64,000 nt of DNA from Pseudomonas sp. Marseille-Q3773 (GCF_916618955.1 NZ_OU745390.1:4774001-4838000), one strand, 5' to 3'. Counted from the first letter of the stretch, positions 26,743-37,292 are shown. Made by a program: numbers and translations. Notes: generated from the sequence alone by a model not told the origin.

Positions 26743-28563
26743 TCAGCCCCTCAACACCCGACAATAGAACTTCCACTCTTCTTCCAGCGCGTGCGCCAGG
26801 TTTTCGGCCTTGCGGAACCCGTGCCGTTCGCCTGCATAGAAGTGCCCTTCGGCATCGATCCCGCTAGCCTGCAACGCTGCCAGCATCGAGCGCGTCTGCT
26901 CCGGCACCACCACCGCATCCAGTTCGCCCTGGAAGAAAATCACCGGCACCTTGATCTGCCCGGCATGCAGCAGCGGCGTACGCTGGCGATAACGCTCGGC
27001 GTCCTGCTGCGGGTCACCGATCAACCAGTCCAGGTAGTCGCCCTCGAACTTGTGCGTGGCCCGGCCCAGCGCCAGCGGGTCGCTGACCCCGTACAGGCTG
27101 GCGCCGGCGCGGAACACATCATGAAACGCCAGGGCACACAACGTGGTATAGCCGCCGGCGCTACCGCCGCGGATAAACGCCTTGCTGCGGTCGATCAGGC
27201 CACGGCCGGCGAGGTATTCGACTGCCGCACAGGCATCGGCCACATCGCTTTCCCCCCAGCGCAGGTGCAAGGCCTGGCGGTAGTCCCGACCGTAGCCGGT
27301 GCTGCCCCGGTAATTGAGGTCGGCTACGGCGAAGCCGCGCTGGGTCCAGTACTGCACGCGCGGGTCGAGCACCGGATAACAGGCCGAGGTCGGGCCGCCA
27401 TGGATGAACACCACCAGCGGTGTGGCCCCTTGTGAGTGGGCTGCCGGGTAGAAGAAACCGTGCGCCTGGTGGCTGTCACTGCCATAGTGAATCGGCTGCG
27501 GCAGGCTGATCTGCGTGGCCGAAAGCACTTCGGCGCCACCGGCCAGTACGCTGACCTGGTGGTTGCTGCGGCTGATGCTGATGACCGCCGGCGGGCTGAT
27601 CGGCGATGCGGCGATGGCGTACAGGTGCTCGTCATCCATGGCCAGGCTGCGAAAGCGCGTATAGGCACTGGCGAATCGCTCCACGCCGTTGGCGCTGCGT
27701 AGCCCCAGCTGCCCGAAGCCGTCTTCGAACCAGCTCGCCAGGTAGCTTTGCGGGCCCAGCGCCAACCAGGTGCTCGCGCCCAGTTGCCAGGGCGCGGCGG
27801 CATGGTCTGCCGGCGCGGCAGGTAGCGCCTGCCAATGACCATCAACCTCGCCCCAGGGTTGCCAGAAGCCGTTACGGTCGGACAGGCAGTAAAGCCGGCC
27901 TTGTGCATCGAAGCGTGGCTGCTGCAGCGACTCATCGCCACCGGCTACGGACTGCGCGGGCCCCCATTGGCCGCTGTTGTCGCGCGTGCAACACATCAAC
28001 CGGGTGACCGTCCAGGGCTGTGCCGGGCGGTCCCACTCGATCCATGCCAGGCGCTGGCCATCGGCACTCACGGTAGGCGAGGCGTAGAAGTCGGCGCCTT
28101 CGGCCAGCACTTGCCGGCTGCGCTCAGCCAGTGCCACCAGCCGATGTTCGACCCATTCGCCATGCTGCTCCTCGACCGCCAGCACCAGGCCAGCGTGCCA
28201 CTGCAGGTCGCCGTAGCGGCAATTGGCGTGGTCGGTCAGGGCGCGTGGTGGCGTTGCTGCCAGGCCCTGGGTATACACCTGCTGGTCCTTCTCGTTGACG
28301 AACAGCACGCCGTCGCCACCCAGGCAGAAGCTGCCGCCGCCGTATTCATAGACGCGGCTGCGCACGCTGAAACCATCGGGGGTCAGGCAGCGGGCCTGTT
28401 GATGTTGCCAATGCCAGATGCGGCATGCGCCGTCGGCGGGGCGAAACTCGTTCCAGAACAGCCCGGCAGCGCTGACCTTGAGTTCGGCAAAGTCGGTGCC
28501 GGCGGCGACCGCCTGCGCCGCGCTGAACTCAGCCACGGGCGATGACACGGGAGTTTCGCTCAT
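26743..28563 (-). CDS. S9 prolyl-oligopeptidase-family protein of the PQQ cluster
   Basis: 606 aa. An N-terminal beta-propeller-like region (about 1-350) precedes an alpha/beta hydrolase domain: [15 protein letters not shown], nucleophile in [16 protein letters not shown], Asp in [14 protein letters not shown] and His in [14 protein letters not shown]. The ATG overlaps the pqqE end by 35 nt, so it belongs to the pqq transcript. Homologues next to pqqE are sometimes called pqqM; a role in processing the PqqA peptide or an unrelated peptidase are both possible. No signal peptide is visible, so it is likely cytoplasmic. Confidence 0.88.
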   Translation of the reverse strand: MSETPVSSPVAEFSAAQAVAAGTDFAELKVSAAGLFWNEFRPADGACRIWHWQHQQARCLTPDGFSVRSRVYEYGGGSFCLGGDGVLFVNEKDQQVYTQGLAATPPRALTDHANCRYGDLQWHAGLVLAVEEQHGEWVEHRLVALAERSRQVLAEGADFYASPTVSADGQRLAWIEWDRPAQPWTVTRLMCCTRDNSGQWGPAQSVAGGDESLQQPRFDAQGRLYCLSDRNGFWQPWGEVDGHWQALPAAPADHAAAPWQLGASTWLALGPQSYLASWFEDGFGQLGLRSANGVERFASAYTRFRSLAMDDEHLYAIAASPISPPAVISISRSNHQVSVLAGGAEVLSATQISLPQPIHYGSDSHQAHGFFYPAAHSQGATPLVVFIHGGPTSACYPVLDPRVQYWTQRGFAVADLNYRGSTGYGRDYRQALHLRWGESDVADACAAVEYLAGRGLIDRSKAFIRGGSAGGYTTLCALAFHDVFRAGASLYGVSDPLALGRATHKFEGDYLDWLIGDPQQDAERYRQRTPLLHAGQIKVPVIFFQGELDAVVVPEQTRSMLAALQASGIDAEGHFYAGERHGFRKAENLAHALEEEWKFYCRVLRG

Positions 28564-29689
28564 TGCGGAAGGTCATCTGTTCGATGGCGAGCTGGGCGCT
28601 TTCCGCCTCCTCGCGGGCCTTGAGGATGATGCCGTGGTCGGCCGACTTGGCGCACACCGGGTCGGCGTTGCTGGCATCGCCGGTAAGCATGAAGGCCTGG
28701 CAGCGGCAGCCGCCGAAGTCCTTTTCCTTTTCGTCGCAGGAACGGCACGGTTCGGGCATCCACTCATAGCCACGGAAGCGGTTGAAGCCGAACGAGTCGT
28801 ACCAGATGTGCCGCAGGTCATGGTCGCGCACGTTGGGGAACTGCACCGGCAACTGGCGCGCGCCGTGGCACGGCAGCGCGGTGCCGTCGGGGGTGATGGT
28901 GAGGAACAGGCTGCCCCAGCCGTTCATGCACGCCTTGGGGCGTTCTTCGTAGTAGTCCGGGGTGACGAAGATCAGCTTGCACGGGTTGCCTTCGGCCTTG
29001 AGCTTGTCGCGGTATTCGTTGGTGATGCGTTCGGCCCGTTCGAGTTGCGCACGGGTCGGCAGCAGGCCCAGGCGGTTGAGGTGGGCCCAGCCGTAGAACT
29101 GGCAGGTGGCAAGCTCGACGAAGTCCGCTTCCAGGGCGATGCACAGCTCTATGATGCGGTCGATCCTGTCGATGTTGTGCCGGTGGGTGACGAAGTTGAG
29201 CACCATCGGGTAGCCATGGGCTTTCACCGCGCGGGCCATTTGCAGTTTTTGCGCAAAGGCCTTTTTCGAACCGGCCAACAGGTTGTTCACCTGCTCGTCG
29301 CTGGCCTGGAAGCTGATCTGGATATGGTCCAGGCCAGCCTTCTTGAAGTCGGCGATGCGCGCCTCGGTCAAGCCGATGCCGGAGGTGATCAGGTTGGTGT
29401 AGTAACCCAGCCGACGCGCCTCGCCGATCAGTTCGGCGAGGTCCTGGCGCACCAGCGGCTCGCCGCCGGAAAAGCCGATTTGCGCGGCGCCCATTTCCCG
29501 CGCTTCGGCCATTACCTTGAACCACTGCGCGGTGCTCAGCTCCTGGCCCTGGGCGGCGAAGTCCAGCGGGTTGGAGCAGTACGGGCACTGCAGCGGGCAG
29601 CGGTAGGTCAGCTCGGCCAGCAGCCACAGCGGCAGGCCGACTGCGGGCGTGGGCGGTAATTCAGGCGAGGACGATCCAGTGTTCGGCAC
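28529..29689 (-). CDS. pqqE: PqqA peptide cyclase (radical SAM)
   Basis: Radical-SAM SPASM enzyme that links the Glu and Tyr side chains of PqqA, the first step of PQQ synthesis. I use GTG 29689 ([24 protein letters not shown]), which has GGAGG 6 nt upstream and gives 386 aa; no ATG lies nearby in frame. The radical-SAM motif is [14 protein letters not shown]; the C-terminal SPASM cluster includes [31 protein letters not shown] and ADPVC. It overlaps pqqD by 29 nt. PqqD delivers the PqqA substrate to it. Confidence 0.96.
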   Translation of the reverse strand: MPNTGSSSPELPPTPAVGLPLWLLAELTYRCPLQCPYCSNPLDFAAQGQELSTAQWFKVMAEAREMGAAQIGFSGGEPLVRQDLAELIGEARRLGYYTNLITSGIGLTEARIADFKKAGLDHIQISFQASDEQVNNLLAGSKKAFAQKLQMARAVKAHGYPMVLNFVTHRHNIDRIDRIIELCIALEADFVELATCQFYGWAHLNRLGLLPTRAQLERAERITNEYRDKLKAEGNPCKLIFVTPDYYEERPKACMNGWGSLFLTITPDGTALPCHGARQLPVQFPNVRDHDLRHIWYDSFGFNRFRGYEWMPEPCRSCDEKEKDFGGCRCQAFMLTGDASNADPVCAKSADHGIILKAREEAESAQLAIEQMTFRNERNSRVIARG

Positions 29690-29936
29690 GGGCCACCTCC
29701 ATGAACTGCTCGATGTCGTCGGCCACTTGCGGGACACCGGGAAACTGTTGTTCGAGTTCGGCAATGATCGCAGCCACGTCGCGTTGGCCGTCGATAAGCC
29801 CGCCGATCAGGGCCGCGCTGTCGTTGAGCTTGATCATGCCTTCGGGGTACAGCAACACATGGCCCTTTTGCGCCGGTTCGTACTGGAAGCGGTAGCCGGG
29901 GCGCCAGTTCGGCACTTGCTTACGGTCGAAACTCAT
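29661..29936 (-). CDS. pqqD: PQQ biosynthesis peptide chaperone
   Basis: RiPP recognition element of 91 aa from the ATG at 29936 ([42 protein letters not shown]). It binds the PqqA leader and presents it to PqqE. Length and the motifs [11 protein letters not shown] and [21 protein letters not shown] are typical. It overlaps pqqC by 4 nt at its start and pqqE by 29 nt at its end, so it is tightly coupled. Confidence 0.96.
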   Translation of the reverse strand: MSFDRKQVPNWRPGYRFQYEPAQKGHVLLYPEGMIKLNDSAALIGGLIDGQRDVAAIIAELEQQFPGVPQVADDIEQFMEVARAEHWIVLA

Positions 29937-30688
29937 AGGGTTATCCCTTTGTGCCACACCCGTTCCTGGGTGACGGAGTGATAGGGCGGGCGGTTCAGCT
30001 CGTAGGCCATGCTCATGGCGTCGAGCATGCTCCAGAGAATATCCAGCTTGAACTGCAGGATCTCCAGCATACGCTCCTGGCCCGCGCGGGTGGTGTAGTG
30101 CTGCAGGGTAATCGCCAGGCCGTGCTCCACGTCACGCCGGGCCTGGCCCAGGCGCGTGCGGAAGTATTCATAGCCGGCCGGGTCGATCCAGGGGTAGTGC
30201 TGCGGCCAGCTGTCCAGGCGCGACTGGTGGATTTGCGGGGCGAACAGCTCGGTCAGCGAGCTGCTGGCCGCTTCTTGCCAGCTGGCCCGCCGGGCAAAGT
30301 TGACGTAGGCGTCCACGGCAAAACGTACGCCGGGCAGCACCAGTTCCTGCGAGCGCAGTTGGTCCGGGTCCAGGCCCACGGCCTGGCCCAGGCGCAGCCA
30401 GGCTTCGATACCGCCGTCTTCGCCGGGCGCGCCATCATGGTCGAGCAGGCGCTGGATCCATTCGCGGCGTACTTCGCGGTCCGGGCAGTTGGCCAGGATC
30501 GCCGCGTCCTTCATCGGGATGTTGACCTGGTAGTAGAAGCGGTTGGCCACCCAGCCCTGGATCTGCTCGCGGGTAGCGCGGCCCTGGTACATCGCCACGT
30601 GGTAGGGGTGATGGATATGGTAATAGGCGCCCTTGGCGCGCAGGGCCTGCTCGAATTCGGCAGGGGACATCGGCAGTGCGTCGCTCAT
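29933..30688 (-). CDS. pqqC: pyrroloquinoline-quinone synthase
   Basis: Cofactor-free oxidase that performs ring closure and the final eight-electron oxidation to PQQ. 251 aa from the ATG at 30688 ([36 protein letters not shown]). Conserved active-site stretches [40 protein letters not shown] and [17 protein letters not shown] are present. It follows pqqB after a gap of 156 bp that holds an inverted REP pair, so the operon is interrupted by a structured spacer. Confidence 0.97.
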   Translation of the reverse strand: MSDALPMSPAEFEQALRAKGAYYHIHHPYHVAMYQGRATREQIQGWVANRFYYQVNIPMKDAAILANCPDREVRREWIQRLLDHDGAPGEDGGIEAWLRLGQAVGLDPDQLRSQELVLPGVRFAVDAYVNFARRASWQEAASSSLTELFAPQIHQSRLDSWPQHYPWIDPAGYEYFRTRLGQARRDVEHGLAITLQHYTTRAGQERMLEILQFKLDILWSMLDAMSMAYELNRPPYHSVTQERVWHKGITL

Positions 30689-30732
30689 TCGGCTGGCTCC
30701 TGTATAGCTGAGTCTCGGCTCACCTCGCCCCT

Positions 30733-30817
30733 TGTGGGAGCGGGCATGCCCGCGAACACCGGCGAAGCCGGTGCCATACACCGTGTCGGATTTTTCGCGG
30801 GCATGCCCGCTCCCACA
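30733..30817. repeat. perfect inverted REP pair inside the pqq operon
   Basis: A 24-bp REP unit at 30733-30756 (TGTGGGAGCGGGCATGCCC..) is repeated exactly in inverse at 30794-30817, separated by 37 bp with its own small hairpin ACACCGGCGAAGCCGGTG. Transcribed from pqqB into pqqC it would form a long hairpin. Confidence 0.88.
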
Positions 30818-30844
30818 GGGTTTGTGTCACCTCAAAGGCTGTGC

Positions 30845-31756
30845 TTACAACTCGATACTCATGCCGTCGAAGGCCACCTCCACACCCCGGCGCAGCACTT
30901 CGGCGCGCTCGGGCGAGTCCTCGTCGAGGATGGGGTTGGTGTTGTTGATGTGGATAAGCACCTTGCGCTGGCGCGGGAAGCCCTCAAGTACCTCCAGCAT
31001 GCCGCCAGGGCCGTTCTGAGCCAGGTGGCCCATTTCACGCCCGGTACGGGTGCCCACGCCACGCCGTTGCATCTCGTCATCTTCCCACAGGGTGCCGTCG
31101 ACCAGCAGGCAGTCGGCGCCGTCCATCATCTTCAGCAACTTGTCGTCCACCTGGCCCAGGCCTGGGGCGTAGAACAGCTTGCCGCCGGTGCGGGTGTCCT
31201 CGACCAGCAAGCCAAGGTTGTCGCCCGGGTGCGGGTCGAAGCGGTGCGGCGAATACGGCGGCGCGGCGCTACGCAGGGGAAACGGGGTGAAGCGCAAGTT
31301 GGGGCAGGCATCGATCACGAAGCTGCCTTGCAGTTCGATGCGGTTCCACTGCAGGCCGCCGTTCCAGTGGCTGAGCATGTTGAACAGCGGGAAACCGGTG
31401 GTCAGGTCCTGGTGGACCATGTCGGTACACCATACCTGGTGCGGGCAGCCTTCGCGCAGGCTGAGCAGGCCGGTGGTGTGGTCGATCTGGCTGTCCAGCA
31501 GCACGATGGCATTGATGCCGGTATCGCGCAGGGCACGGGCCGGCTGCATCGGCGCAAAGGCCTGGAGCTGGGCGCGAATATCGGGCGAGGCATTGCACAG
31601 CACCCAGTGCACGCCGTCGTCGGACAGGGCGATCGACGACTGGGTGCGCGCCGTGGCCCGCAAGGTGCCGTCACGGTAGCCCTTGCAATTGACGCAGTTG
31701 CAGTTCCACTGAGGGAACCCGCCACCGGCGGCGGAACCGAGAACCTGGATATACAT
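30845..31756 (-). CDS. pqqB: PQQ biosynthesis hydroxylase, metallo-beta-lactamase fold
   Basis: 303 aa from the ATG at 31756 ([24 protein letters not shown]). Metallo-beta-lactamase fold protein that acts between PqqF and PqqC, proposed to hydroxylate the Glu-Tyr intermediate. [12 protein letters not shown] is the characteristic cysteine motif; [26 protein letters not shown] and [13 protein letters not shown] are family blocks. It lies 79 nt after pqqA with an intervening hairpin. Confidence 0.96.
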   Translation of the reverse strand: MYIQVLGSAAGGGFPQWNCNCVNCKGYRDGTLRATARTQSSIALSDDGVHWVLCNASPDIRAQLQAFAPMQPARALRDTGINAIVLLDSQIDHTTGLLSLREGCPHQVWCTDMVHQDLTTGFPLFNMLSHWNGGLQWNRIELQGSFVIDACPNLRFTPFPLRSAAPPYSPHRFDPHPGDNLGLLVEDTRTGGKLFYAPGLGQVDDKLLKMMDGADCLLVDGTLWEDDEMQRRGVGTRTGREMGHLAQNGPGGMLEVLEGFPRQRKVLIHINNTNPILDEDSPERAEVLRRGVEVAFDGMSIEL

Positions 31757-31795
31757 GGCCACTCTCTATGCAGAAAACCGTAGCGAATAAACGAA

Positions 31796-31819
31796 AACGC
31801 CCCGGCAGGCCGAGGCGTT
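31796..31819 (-). terminator. attenuator-like hairpin between pqqA and pqqB
   Basis: On the minus strand AACGCC-T-CGG pairs with CCG-G-GGCGTT followed by TTTT. Placed 16 nt after the pqqA stop, it would let pqqA be made in excess of pqqBCDE. Confidence 0.65.
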
Positions 31820-31835
31820 GAACCGTAAGCCAGGC

Positions 31836-31907
31836 TTAGCGGTTGGCGAAGTACATGGTGACTTCGAAGCCGATGCGAAGATCAGTGTAAGCAGGTTTGG
31901 TCCACAT
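31836..31907 (-). CDS. pqqA: PQQ precursor peptide
   Basis: 23 aa: [16 protein letters not shown] then TMYFANR. The Glu and Tyr in the EVTMY motif are the backbone of PQQ; PqqE cross-links them and PqqF/other peptidases release the product. The start is fixed by GGAGTAAT before the ATG at 31907. The gene order F-A-B-C-D-E is that of Pseudomonas. The promoter for the peptide is probably in the 160 bp between it and pqqF. Confidence 0.97.
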
Positions 31908-32067
31908 GGAATTACTCCTTCCGGATGAGGGTTGGGTTTGTCAGCTAATACTAGGGTACCGCCATGGGCTGGAGGTTCCCTTGGATTGGGATTGCGCTAT
32001 CTTACAAGAAATAGGTGTACCGAAAGGTTAATTATTAAGAAAAGTGCCCTTGCAGTTCGCGTAATAA

Positions 32068-34368
32068 TCACATGGTTGCGGTCAGCCAGGCGCCGTCTGG
32101 CGCGGCGGCATTGGCCAGGCACAGCCACTGACTGTCGCTGTCGGACAGGTAGCCCAGCAGGTACTCGAGGTCCGCCTGTTGCGTGCCCAGAATCGCCCCG
32201 CGCAGCGCATCCAGCCCCCCAGCTTGCGTAGCCAGGTATGTCTGCCATGCCCATTCGGCAACTTCCTCGTTGGCCATCGCGGGTTCCGCGAATTGCCCGG
32301 CCAGTGCCTGACGAGCGGCAGGGTCGAGTGCAACGCCCTGGCGTAGCAAGGTGAACAGGTGGTCGAGTACCTGTGCCTGGCTGGCGTGCGGCGACTGCAC
32401 GCCGAACAGCAGGCCGCCGAGCCCTTCGACCTGACGAAAGGCACTAAATACCGCATAGCCGAGTTGCAGTTCTACCCGCAGTCGTTGATAGACCGGCCCT
32501 TGCAGCAATTGGGCGAGCAGGCGGCCAGCGGCTTCCAACGCCGGCGGCAATGGGCAGAACAGCAGCAGGGCGTGTTCACTGCCAGGGACGTCGACCTGCT
32601 GCCAGCGGTGGCTGGCCCAGGCCGGCAGCGGGCCAGGCGCCGTGGCTTTACCAGGGCAATGTTGCAACGCCGCTGCCAAGGCATTCAGGGCGCTATCGTC
32701 GAAGCCAACCGCCAGGCCGTACCAGCGTGCGTTGTGCCAGAGGCTGTCGAGCTGAGGCCGCGCCAGCGTGGCGGGTAGAACAGGCGCAGGCAAGGCGCCC
32801 AGCACGCAATTCGGCAGTTGTTTGAGCAAGGCCCTGATCGGTATCAGCGGCGGAGGCGGGGGCGAAGGGGTGAGCCAGCTATCGTCCGGTGGCTCTACCA
32901 GCAGCATCAAAGCCTGTTCCAGGGTCCGCAGTACCGCAGCCGGCAGCCCGGCGCAGCGCAATTGCCAATACTCGCCAGCGGCGCTCAACTGCAACTGTAC
33001 CGACGCCCGCGCGCAGCGCTCCTGCAGGGGCTGCAAGGCGCGTTCGAGCACCGCGTACAGCGGCTGGCGCGAGGGGGCCGGGACCTGCCAGCGCAGGTAC
33101 AGCGTCGCGTACTGACGGGTGGCCGGCAGCTGGTCGCTGATCTTCAGGGCTGCTGGCAATGGTTGCGGCCTGGCAGCAGGCAGGTCGGCCGCCAGCAAGG
33201 GCTCTACAGCGGGCAAATGCCAATGCCCATGTACGCAGCTCGGCAGGCCCGCCAGCAGGGTACGGAAGGCCTGCAGGGTTGTTGTATCCAGGCCGCTGAA
33301 TGGCAGGCAGGCAGTGTCCCGGCGGGCCAGCTCAAGCGCGCTGGCGGTGCGTTCGCGGCTTTGCTGCAGCAAGGCGAACTCTGTGTTCAATTGCTCGGCT
33401 TCGGCCTGGCGGAGGAAGCCGAACCATCCTTGCAGCAGGGCATCCACCTCTTCCCGGCACGCGTCCTCGGTAAGCTGCAGGTCGATATGCCACAACAATT
33501 GCCCGGCGTATGCATACAACGCCTCGGCCTTGAAACCTTGCAGCCAGCCGTGTTGGCGAAGCGCAGCCAGCCAGGTGCCCGGGCGGCTGTCGCCAAGGCA
33601 ACTGATCAGCAGCTCCAGGGCTTGCTCGGCACCCGCCGGCAGGTGCGTGTGGCTGAATACGCGCGGCAGGGTCGCCGTGGCCAGCGGCGGTGGCAGGGCC
33701 TGAGGTACCCGTTCACCCGTTGTGAACTGCGCGGCATGCTGCCGGCCGAGCATTTCCAGTTCGTCCAGCGGCTGTGGACCGCACAGGCTCAAGGTAATCT
33801 GGCCGCCCTGGTAAAAGCGTTGATGAAAGCCCTGCAACGCCTGCTGGAAGGCCGGGTCGTGCAAGGCCAGGGTGTACCGGTTGCCGGCATGGAAAGCGCT
33901 TAGTGGATGGCCCGGCGCTGCGGCCTGCAACAAGGCGAACTGCTGCTGGGCCTGCGGGTTGCGCGACCAGGCAATGAACTCGGCGTGGATCACTTCACGC
34001 TCGCGGCGTTGGCGCTCGATGCCCAGGTCCGGTTCGGCGAGCATCTGGCACAAGCGCTCGAGCCCGCCCGCCAGGGCACTGGGCGGCACCTCGAAGAAAA
34101 AGTCGGTGGTGCGTTCCCGGGTGCTGGCATTGACCTGGCCACCCAGCGCCTGCACGTAGCGCATCAGGCCGTCTTCAAGCGGGAAGCGTGGGGTGCCGAG
34201 GAAGAACAGGTGTTCCAGAAAATGCGCAAGGCCGGGCCATTTGCCCGGGGCATCGTGACTGCCCGCGTGCACCCGCAGGGCAGCGGCCGAACGCTTCAGG
34301 CGCGGGGCGTGGCGCAGGGTCAGCTGCAGGCCGCTGGCGAGGGTCAGGTGGCGGATGGCGTCAGGCAT
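32068..34368 (-). CDS. pqqF: M16 zinc metallopeptidase of PQQ synthesis
   Basis: 766 aa insulinase-family peptidase thought to clip modified PqqA. The inverted zinc motif HFLEH is in WPGLAHFLEHLFFLGTPRFP (about residues 44-63), with the distal Glu in RQRREREVIHAEF. The C-terminal half is the inactive M16 repeat. The start is the ATG at 34368 (MPDAIRHLTLASGLQLTLRHAPRL). It is first in the pqq cluster; a REP-like hairpin separates it from the davA stop upstream. Confidence 0.94.
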   Translation of the reverse strand: MPDAIRHLTLASGLQLTLRHAPRLKRSAAALRVHAGSHDAPGKWPGLAHFLEHLFFLGTPRFPLEDGLMRYVQALGGQVNASTRERTTDFFFEVPPSALAGGLERLCQMLAEPDLGIERQRREREVIHAEFIAWSRNPQAQQQFALLQAAAPGHPLSAFHAGNRYTLALHDPAFQQALQGFHQRFYQGGQITLSLCGPQPLDELEMLGRQHAAQFTTGERVPQALPPPLATATLPRVFSHTHLPAGAEQALELLISCLGDSRPGTWLAALRQHGWLQGFKAEALYAYAGQLLWHIDLQLTEDACREEVDALLQGWFGFLRQAEAEQLNTEFALLQQSRERTASALELARRDTACLPFSGLDTTTLQAFRTLLAGLPSCVHGHWHLPAVEPLLAADLPAARPQPLPAALKISDQLPATRQYATLYLRWQVPAPSRQPLYAVLERALQPLQERCARASVQLQLSAAGEYWQLRCAGLPAAVLRTLEQALMLLVEPPDDSWLTPSPPPPPLIPIRALLKQLPNCVLGALPAPVLPATLARPQLDSLWHNARWYGLAVGFDDSALNALAAALQHCPGKATAPGPLPAWASHRWQQVDVPGSEHALLLFCPLPPALEAAGRLLAQLLQGPVYQRLRVELQLGYAVFSAFRQVEGLGGLLFGVQSPHASQAQVLDHLFTLLRQGVALDPAARQALAGQFAEPAMANEEVAEWAWQTYLATQAGGLDALRGAILGTQQADLEYLLGYLSDSDSQWLCLANAAAPDGAWLTATM

Positions 34369-34423
34369 GGGGGCTCCGTTTGCTGCATGCCATGCTAACC
34401 CATTTGTTGGCAGGCTCGGCCTC

Positions 34424-34445
34424 TTCGCGGGGTTCCCCCCGCGAA
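34424..34445 (-). terminator. REP-like hairpin after davA
   Basis: TTCGCGGGG-TTCC-CCCCGCGAA forms a 9-bp stem 7 nt after the davA stop. It may terminate the davBA transcript before pqqF. Confidence 0.6.
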
Positions 34446-34452
34446 AAGACCA

Positions 34453-35247
34453 TCAACCTTTGCGCAGATGCAGCTCCTGGCGCAGATCGGTCAGGTAGGG
34501 AAATGCCGCCCGACCCTGTACCACCCGCTCGTGCTCGAGTTCGGCCAGCAACTGGCACTCGTCATGCCCGGCCATCGCCAGCAGGCTGCCATCGGGGCCG
34601 ATGATGCTGCTCTGTCCGCAATACTGGATCTCGCCTTCCGCACCGCAGTAGTTGGCATACACCAGGTAGCACTGGTTCTCCTGTGCCCGCGCCCGCACGG
34701 TCACCTGGCAGACAAAGTCGTACGGCGTCATGTTCGCCGTCGGCACCAGGATCAGCTCGGCGCCGTCCAGCGCCAGACGGCGGGCATTCTCCGGGAACTC
34801 GATGTCGTAGCAGATCAGCAGGCCGACCTTCCAACCCTCCAGCTCCACCACGGGGAAGTGGTCGGGGCCTGCGCTGAACATCGAGCGGTCCAGTTCACCG
34901 AACAGGTGGGTCTTGCGGTAGTTGCCCAGGCTGCGCCCCTGGGCATCGATCAGTTGCACGCTGTTGTAGATCGCGCCGTCATCGCCGCGCTCCGGGTAGC
35001 CATAGACGATGGCGATGCGGTGCGCCTGGGCGATCTCCACCACCTCCAGGGCTGCTGGGCCATCGTCGGCCTCGGCCAGGCGTTCGACCTGGGCCAGGCC
35101 GATGTTGTAGCCGGTCAGGAACATTTCCGGACACACCAGCAACCGCGCGCCGCGCTCGGCCGCCAGTTGCGCCTGGTGGCGCAAGCGTTGCAGGTTGCCG
35201 GGCACGTCCAGTGGCTTGGGCGCGCCCTGGAACAGAGCGATGCGCAT
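34453..35247 (-). CDS. davA: 5-aminopentanamidase (nitrilase superfamily)
   Basis: Hydrolyses 5-aminopentanamide to 5-aminovalerate in lysine catabolism. 264 aa from the ATG at 35247 (MRIALFQGAPKPLDVPGNLQRLRHQA). The carbon-nitrogen hydrolase triad is visible as Glu in VCPEMFLTGYN, Lys in NYRKTHLFGELD and Cys in LLICYDIEFPENARRL. It lies 14 nt after the FAD monooxygenase gene; this pair is the davBA operon of P. putida. Assignment follows from the partner and family; substrate inference is strong but not proven here. Confidence 0.92.
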   Translation of the reverse strand: MRIALFQGAPKPLDVPGNLQRLRHQAQLAAERGARLLVCPEMFLTGYNIGLAQVERLAEADDGPAALEVVEIAQAHRIAIVYGYPERGDDGAIYNSVQLIDAQGRSLGNYRKTHLFGELDRSMFSAGPDHFPVVELEGWKVGLLICYDIEFPENARRLALDGAELILVPTANMTPYDFVCQVTVRARAQENQCYLVYANYCGAEGEIQYCGQSSIIGPDGSLLAMAGHDECQLLAELEHERVVQGRAAFPYLTDLRQELHLRKG

Positions 35248-35261
35248 GCTGCCTCCTTGTC

Positions 35262-36944
35262 TCAGTCCGCCAGGGCGATCGGGCCGATTTCGTTGAACAC
35301 GTCGCCTGGGCCAGGGTTTTCCGGGTGGGTGCGACCACCAAAGTGGTTCATGATACCCCACACCGCATTCAGTGAGGTCTGCACAGCGCCTTCGACCCAG
35401 GCAGGGGTCCAGGACACGTCGTCACCGGCGATGAAGATGCCACGCTGCTCGGCAGGCATGTCTTGCTGCATGAAGTGCGCATACATGCGCTGGTTGTAGC
35501 GGTAGTGGCCGGGCAGCGCGCCCTTGAAGGCGCCGAGGAAGTACGGGTCGGCTTCCCAGGAAACGGTGATCGGGTCGCCGATGATATGCCCGGCGATGTC
35601 GGTCTTCGGGTAGATCTTCTTCAACGCGTCCAGGGCCAGCTGCACGCGTTTTTCCACCGGGTGCGGCAACATCTTCAGGGCGTCGCTCATCCAGGCGTAG
35701 GACAGGCAGATCACCCCCGGCTTGTCGTCGCCGTTGTCGAACAGGTAGGTACCGCGGGTGAGACGATCGGTGAGGGTCATGCTCATCAGGTCGCGGCCGG
35801 TTTCCGGGTCCTTGTCCTTCCAGAATGGCCGGTCGACCATGACGAAAGTCTTCGACGACTGCATGTAGCGGGTGCGGTCCAGGGCCATCCACATCTTTTG
35901 CGAGAACAGCGATTCCTCGCAGTCGATCTGGGTGGTCAGCAGCCAAGTCTGGCAGGTGGCGAGCACGGCGCTGTAGTGCCGCGTGTCGCCCCAGTTGTCG
36001 GTGACCGCCAGGCGGCCATCGGCAGCGCGGGCGATGCGTTTGACCCCGGTACGCGGCGCGCCGCCATGCAGCGAACTCAGGCTGGTGCCCTCGGGCCAGT
36101 GCACGCAACGTTCCGGCACATGGCGCCAGATGCCTTGCGGCACCTGCTCGACCCCGCCGACCACCAGGTGCTGGTGGTCGTCGCAATTGGTCATGACCAC
36201 GCGGAAGATTTCCAGCATCGAGTTGGGGAAGTCCGAGTCCCAGCCGCCGGTGCCGAAGCCGACCTGGCCGAACACTTCACGGTGCTGGAAGCTCAGCTTG
36301 GCGAACGAGCGCGAGGTGGCCACGAAGTCGTAGAAGGTGCGGTCGTCCCACAGCGGTACCAGTTTGTTCCACAGTTCTTTCAGGCGCGGTACGTCACGGT
36401 CCCGGATGGCTTGCTGGATGTCGGCGAACTGCGCACCGCTTTCCAGCGCGTCGGCCCAGGCGTCGGCCACCTCCTGGAACAGCTTGGGCAGGTCGCCGGG
36501 GTTTTCGGCGTAGTAGGTCTGGCCTTCCAGGTCGATCACGGTGCTGCCCGAGGCCGGGGTCAGCGGGTTGGGGAAGGGCTTGGTTTCCAGGCCCAGCTTG
36601 TCCACATAGTGGTAGAAGGCGGTGGACGATACCGGGAAGCGCATGCCACCCAGTTCGGCGACGACCCCATCGGTACCGTTGAAGGCCTGCGAGCGCAGCC
36701 GGCCACCCAGTTTGGAGGCCTCGTACACCACCGGCTTGAGGCCCAGCTTCATCAGCTCGTAGGCCGCCACCAGCCCGGCGATACCGGCGCCCACGATGGC
36801 CACTTCCTCACCGTGGCGCTCGGCCGGGATGCTGCCCAGGCCTGCGGGGTGTTCCAGCCAGTCGTCGAAGGCGAAGGGGAAGTCCGGGCCGAAAATGGTG
36901 ATGGGCTTTTTGCCGTCGGCGGGGTGGCGGTTTTTCTTGTTCAT
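35262..36944 (-). CDS. davB: L-lysine 2-monooxygenase (FAD amine oxidase family)
   Basis: 560 aa flavin monooxygenase that turns L-lysine into 5-aminopentanamide with O2 and CO2 release. The Rossmann dinucleotide motif is VAIVGAGIAGLVAAYELMKLGLKPVVYEAS followed by GGRLRSQAF; the C-terminal FAD motif is IFIAGDDVSWTPAWVEGAVQTSLNAV. Older annotations call such proteins tryptophan 2-monooxygenase; the DavA-type amidase downstream argues for lysine. The start ATG 36944 is the first in the 5' region. Regulation might come from the nearby Lrp-type gene. Confidence 0.92.
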   Translation of the reverse strand: MNKKNRHPADGKKPITIFGPDFPFAFDDWLEHPAGLGSIPAERHGEEVAIVGAGIAGLVAAYELMKLGLKPVVYEASKLGGRLRSQAFNGTDGVVAELGGMRFPVSSTAFYHYVDKLGLETKPFPNPLTPASGSTVIDLEGQTYYAENPGDLPKLFQEVADAWADALESGAQFADIQQAIRDRDVPRLKELWNKLVPLWDDRTFYDFVATSRSFAKLSFQHREVFGQVGFGTGGWDSDFPNSMLEIFRVVMTNCDDHQHLVVGGVEQVPQGIWRHVPERCVHWPEGTSLSSLHGGAPRTGVKRIARAADGRLAVTDNWGDTRHYSAVLATCQTWLLTTQIDCEESLFSQKMWMALDRTRYMQSSKTFVMVDRPFWKDKDPETGRDLMSMTLTDRLTRGTYLFDNGDDKPGVICLSYAWMSDALKMLPHPVEKRVQLALDALKKIYPKTDIAGHIIGDPITVSWEADPYFLGAFKGALPGHYRYNQRMYAHFMQQDMPAEQRGIFIAGDDVSWTPAWVEGAVQTSLNAVWGIMNHFGGRTHPENPGPGDVFNEIGPIALAD

Positions 36945-37292
36945 GGAAGTGACCTTGCCAGAGGGGCTGCGCCGGGAGCGGAGCCTGAGTATAGGAGATG
37001 CCTGGGGCCATTTTAGGGAGTGGGGTGTTCGTTATTAAGGTGCATAGTGTTGTCCAAATGTCAGTTATTTCGTCTATATGACTGACAAATGATCATTTAA
37101 GACGAATCAGTTGAATGCCTTCCCAAGGCAGACGCCTTCCCTGTCGGCTTTGAATCGAGGGTGATCAGCCATTTCCTACACCCGGGCGGTGCTTTAAAGA
37201 ATTACCCTACGCCCGCTATAGCCTCGGTCTGGCTGCGTAGGAAACGCCTCATCGTTAACTTCACTGGGTCGCCGCACATCCGGCGATCGGGC
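36945..37292. other. davB upstream region
   Basis: About 350 bp without a gene. It contains the davB promoter, AT-rich sequence, and a 12-bp perfect palindrome AAATGATCATTT at 37087-37098 that could be an operator, for example of an Lrp-type protein. Two ACTGAC-like repeats flank it. Nothing else was recognised before the structured leader at 37293. Confidence 0.45.
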
